A DNA stretch of 8,438 nt from contig CACXAK010000091.1 of assembly GCA_902765655.1 (NCBI GenBank), forward strand, positions 1 through 8,438, written 5' to 3'. The notes under the pieces were generated by a model that saw only the letters and a program-made list of their open reading frames with translations, was not told where the DNA came from and did no database searches. The stretch comes from an uncultured bacterium. Its GTDB lineage: Bacteria; Cyanobacteriota; Vampirovibrionia; Gastranaerophilales; Gastranaerophilaceae. A program made the position numbers and the translations under genes. Shown piece by piece: positions 7,050 through 8,438 of the stretch; the stretch's first letter is position 1; each line of letters begins with the position of its first letter.

Positions 7050-7078
7050 ATAAAATCAAAAATATAAATTTTTGCCAA
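7050..7078 (-). promoter_or_regulatory. Promoter of the large orphan gene
   Basis: Minus strand: TTGGCA (7078-7073, five of six to consensus), a 17-bp spacer and TTTTAT (7055-7050, four of six). The predicted start near 7043 leaves a leader of about 14 nt with GAGGA at 7040-7036 before the ATG at 7029. Its -35 overlaps that of the divergent promoter. The AT-rich spacer offers other possible -10 sequences (TATATA at 7051-7046). Confidence 0.5.
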
Positions 7079-7100
7079 TATCTTTTTAATTGAATATAAT
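7072..7100 (+). promoter_or_regulatory. Promoter giving a predicted leaderless mRNA upstream of the prmC operon
   Basis: TTGCCA (7072-7077, five of six), a 17-bp spacer, perfect TATAAT (7095-7100), six bases, then ATG at 7107. The start site is predicted on or next to the ATG, and the bases between contain no Shine-Dalgarno. This is among the best -35/-10 matches in the window. Its -35 shares TTGCCAA (7072-7078) with the divergent minus-strand promoter. Confidence 0.7.
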
Positions 7101-7106
7101 TAATTT

Positions 7107-7622
7107 ATGTATGAAATAAAGAAACAAATATATCTTGATTTTACAAAAAACCAAAAATCATCTTTATGCAATTATCTTCGGGCTTATGTAAAAAAATATT
7201 CCGATTTGGATGAAAAAGATATTCTAAAACGCTTTTTGGATGATGAAAAATACTATCAGGAGCTGAATTGCTCTAAATTTGAATTTCTGAAAGACATATT
7301 GTATGAAGACGGATTTACAAGTGATACCCAAAAATATATTCATGAATGTAAAAAATATTATGCTTACAAAGAATCTCAACGCCCGATAATAGAAGCAAAT
7401 AAGGCATACGAAAAGCAAAAACGAGAATTTTTGAAAAAAGTAAAAATGTCAAAAGAATCTCCGACAAAAAAACAACTGTATTACTATGACAAACTTTGTA
7501 AAAAATACAATCTTGAAAAAAAAGAATTAACCTCAAAACTTGAAGCGATGGAAGAAATTGACAAAATTATATCCGAACATAATCAGGATTATAAAATTGC
7601 CGAAACAAACGGAGAGAATTAG
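7107..7622 (+). CDS. Charged helical orphan protein upstream of prmC
   Basis: A 171-residue soluble protein, very rich in Lys, Tyr and Glu, with no signal peptide or membrane segment. Residues 85-115 form a long charged helix. The C-terminal part, about 118-157, reads S-P-T-K-K-Q-L-Y-Y-Y-D-K-L, then a K-K-Y-N-L turn and an L-x-S-K-x-E-A helix ending I-D-K-I-I. That layout resembles the small helical P-[ST]-x-x-Q-x-x-x-[IL]-x-x-L module, followed by L-[ST]-x-x-E-A-x-x-x-I-D, seen at the end of various nucleic-acid-associated and DUF3072-like proteins. This is a resemblance by eye only. The start at 7107 directly follows the TATAAT promoter, without a Shine-Dalgarno. The stop TAG abuts the ATG of prmC, so the two are co-transcribed and probably translationally coupled. 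Confidence 0.8.
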   Translation: MYEIKKQIYLDFTKNQKSSLCNYLRAYVKKYSDLDEKDILKRFLDDEKYYQELNCSKFEFLKDILYEDGFTSDTQKYIHECKKYYAYKESQRPIIEANKAYEKQKREFLKKVKMSKESPTKKQLYYYDKLCKKYNLEKKELTSKLEAMEEIDKIISEHNQDYKIAETNGEN

Positions 7623-8438
7623 ATGCTTATAACAGATATTGTAAAAATTTTAACTGATGCCGGGATTGAACAAAATGAAGCAAATATCGAAGTAAAAATG
7701 CTCATAGAACATTTTGCAGGTTATGGAATCGAAGATATTATTATGGGTAAAAAACTTGACGAAGAAAAGTTAGAACTTGTCGCCCAAAAAGCAAAACTGC
7801 GTGCCTCAACCCGACAGCCGATTCAGTATATCATCGGAGAAACCGATTTTATGGGAGAAAAATTCATTGTAAATCCATCAGTTTTAATCCCGCGTGATGA
7901 AACGGAAATTCTGGTACGAAAAGCAGTTGAAATAATAAAAGAACAGCATTTTAAATCAGTTCTTGATATCGGGACCGGCTCAGGATGTATTGCCTGTATG
8001 ATTGCAAAAATGACAAATGCAACAGTAATAGGCGCAGATATTTCTTTTGAGGCGCTTGAAACTGCATTTAAAAATATGGAAAAACTAAAGCTTTTTAACA
8101 GAGCACTATTTAGAAAATCTGATTTATTTTCAATGATAAGAGAAGATGAAAAATTTGATATGATTGTTTCTAATCCGCCATATATCCCCCCATCAATGAA
8201 AAAAGATATTCAGAAAGAAGTAACATTTGAGCCGGATACAGCGCTTTACACAAACGATGAAAACGGTTTGGAATTTTATGACAAAATAATCAAAGATGCT
8301 CCTAAATTTTTGAATAAAAACGGCTATCTTCTTTTTGAATTGGGAATAAATGAATCTCTTGCCGTCGCTCAGATAATGAAAAATAATGGTTTCAAGAATA
8401 TCCTGATAATCATACTGCAGACCATGAAGAAGAGCATT
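7623..8438 (+). CDS. prmC: Peptide chain release factor N5-glutamine methyltransferase (3' end outside window)
   Basis: PrmC uses S-adenosylmethionine to methylate the Gln of the GGQ motif in RF1 and RF2, which helps translation termination. 272 residues are visible, close to full length (about 280). The N-terminal substrate-binding domain (1-75) ends in Q-Y-I-I-G (68-72). Then come I-P-R-D-E-T-E (89-95), the SAM-binding V-L-D-I-G-T-G-S-G-C (113-122), the acidic G-A-D (137-139) and the family signature N-P-P-Y at 184-187. Two oddities: the usual P-R-P-E-T-E has Asp92 in place of Pro, and the C-terminal K-D-x-x-G-x-x-R segment expected after G-F-K-N-I (256-260) is not seen before the window ends. 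The ATG at 7623 follows the preceding stop without a gap, with GGAGAG at 7611-7616. The customary neighbour prfA is not upstream. Confidence 0.95.
   Translation, partial: MLITDIVKILTDAGIEQNEANIEVKMLIEHFAGYGIEDIIMGKKLDEEKLELVAQKAKLRASTRQPIQYIIGETDFMGEKFIVNPSVLIPRDETEILVRKAVEIIKEQHFKSVLDIGTGSGCIACMIAKMTNATVIGADISFEALETAFKNMEKLKLFNRALFRKSDLFSMIREDEKFDMIVSNPPYIPPSMKKDIQKEVTFEPDTALYTNDENGLEFYDKIIKDAPKFLNKNGYLLFELGINESLAVAQIMKNNGFKNILIIILQTMKKSI

Noticed and set aside
7030..7059. Ten-residue N-terminal extension of the 777-residue protein from ATG 7059
   Set aside because: That ATG lies in the predicted -35/-10 spacer, and a good Shine-Dalgarno precedes the ATG at 7029.
7224..7536. Minus-strand open frames within the 171-residue gene
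   Set aside because: Phe/Leu/Ile-rich shadows of a Lys/Glu/Tyr-rich gene.
94..7622. All eight visible stop codons are TAA or TAG, none TGA, suggesting code reassignment
   Set aside because: Trp is encoded by TGG where checked (e.g. Lgt Trp138, PrmC region frames intact) and no frame needs TGA read-through; eight genes in AT-rich DNA is too small a sample.
1..8438. CRISPR array, tRNA, rRNA, insertion sequence or phage genes
   Set aside because: No regularly spaced repeats, cloverleaf sequences, transposase motifs or terminal inverted repeats were seen on reading both strands.

Overview
The window is AT-rich bacterial DNA with standard-code genes, short intergenic gaps and both strands in use. 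The base composition, the set of unrecognised proteins and an N-terminal aromatic-Phe-Thr-Gly-Lys motif in the largest one suggest an uncultured gut-type lineage, with Gastranaerophilales/Melainabacteria as my best guess. That assignment is inference: no rRNA or strong phylogenetic marker is present. There are no tRNAs, mobile elements or CRISPR arrays.

Layout. (1) Positions 35-1480 (+): a promoter, a TPR lipoprotein gene and lgt, the enzyme that lipidates lipoproteins, apparently one operon. (2) Positions 4256-1461 (-): a promoter, a membrane-anchored GT2-fold protein whose catalytic motifs look degraded, an overlapping cysteine-rich orphan, then an exported Gly-rich protein with its own promoter. 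The last of these overlaps the 3' end of lgt tail-to-tail by 20 bp. (3) Positions 4359-4593 (+): an inverted repeat, a promoter and a 59-residue orphan protein. (4) Positions 7078-4696 (-): a 777-residue coiled-coil-containing orphan. (5) Positions 7072 to the window end (+): a 171-residue charged orphan translationally close to prmC (release-factor methyltransferase), which runs off the window.

Function. Recognisable biology is cell-envelope work (Lgt, a lipoprotein, an exported protein, a membrane GT2-fold protein) plus translation termination (PrmC). The rest are orphans.

The most consistent signal outside the coding regions is promoter architecture. Six sites fit a TTG-starting -35 hexamer, exactly 17 bp, and a -10 hexamer. 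In three of them a perfect TATAAT lies only 6-7 nt before the ATG and no Shine-Dalgarno is present, which predicts leaderless mRNAs. The other three have 20-30 nt between -10 and ATG and a clear Shine-Dalgarno. The two modes therefore seem to coexist in this genome. At 7072-7078 two divergent promoters share one -35 heptamer.
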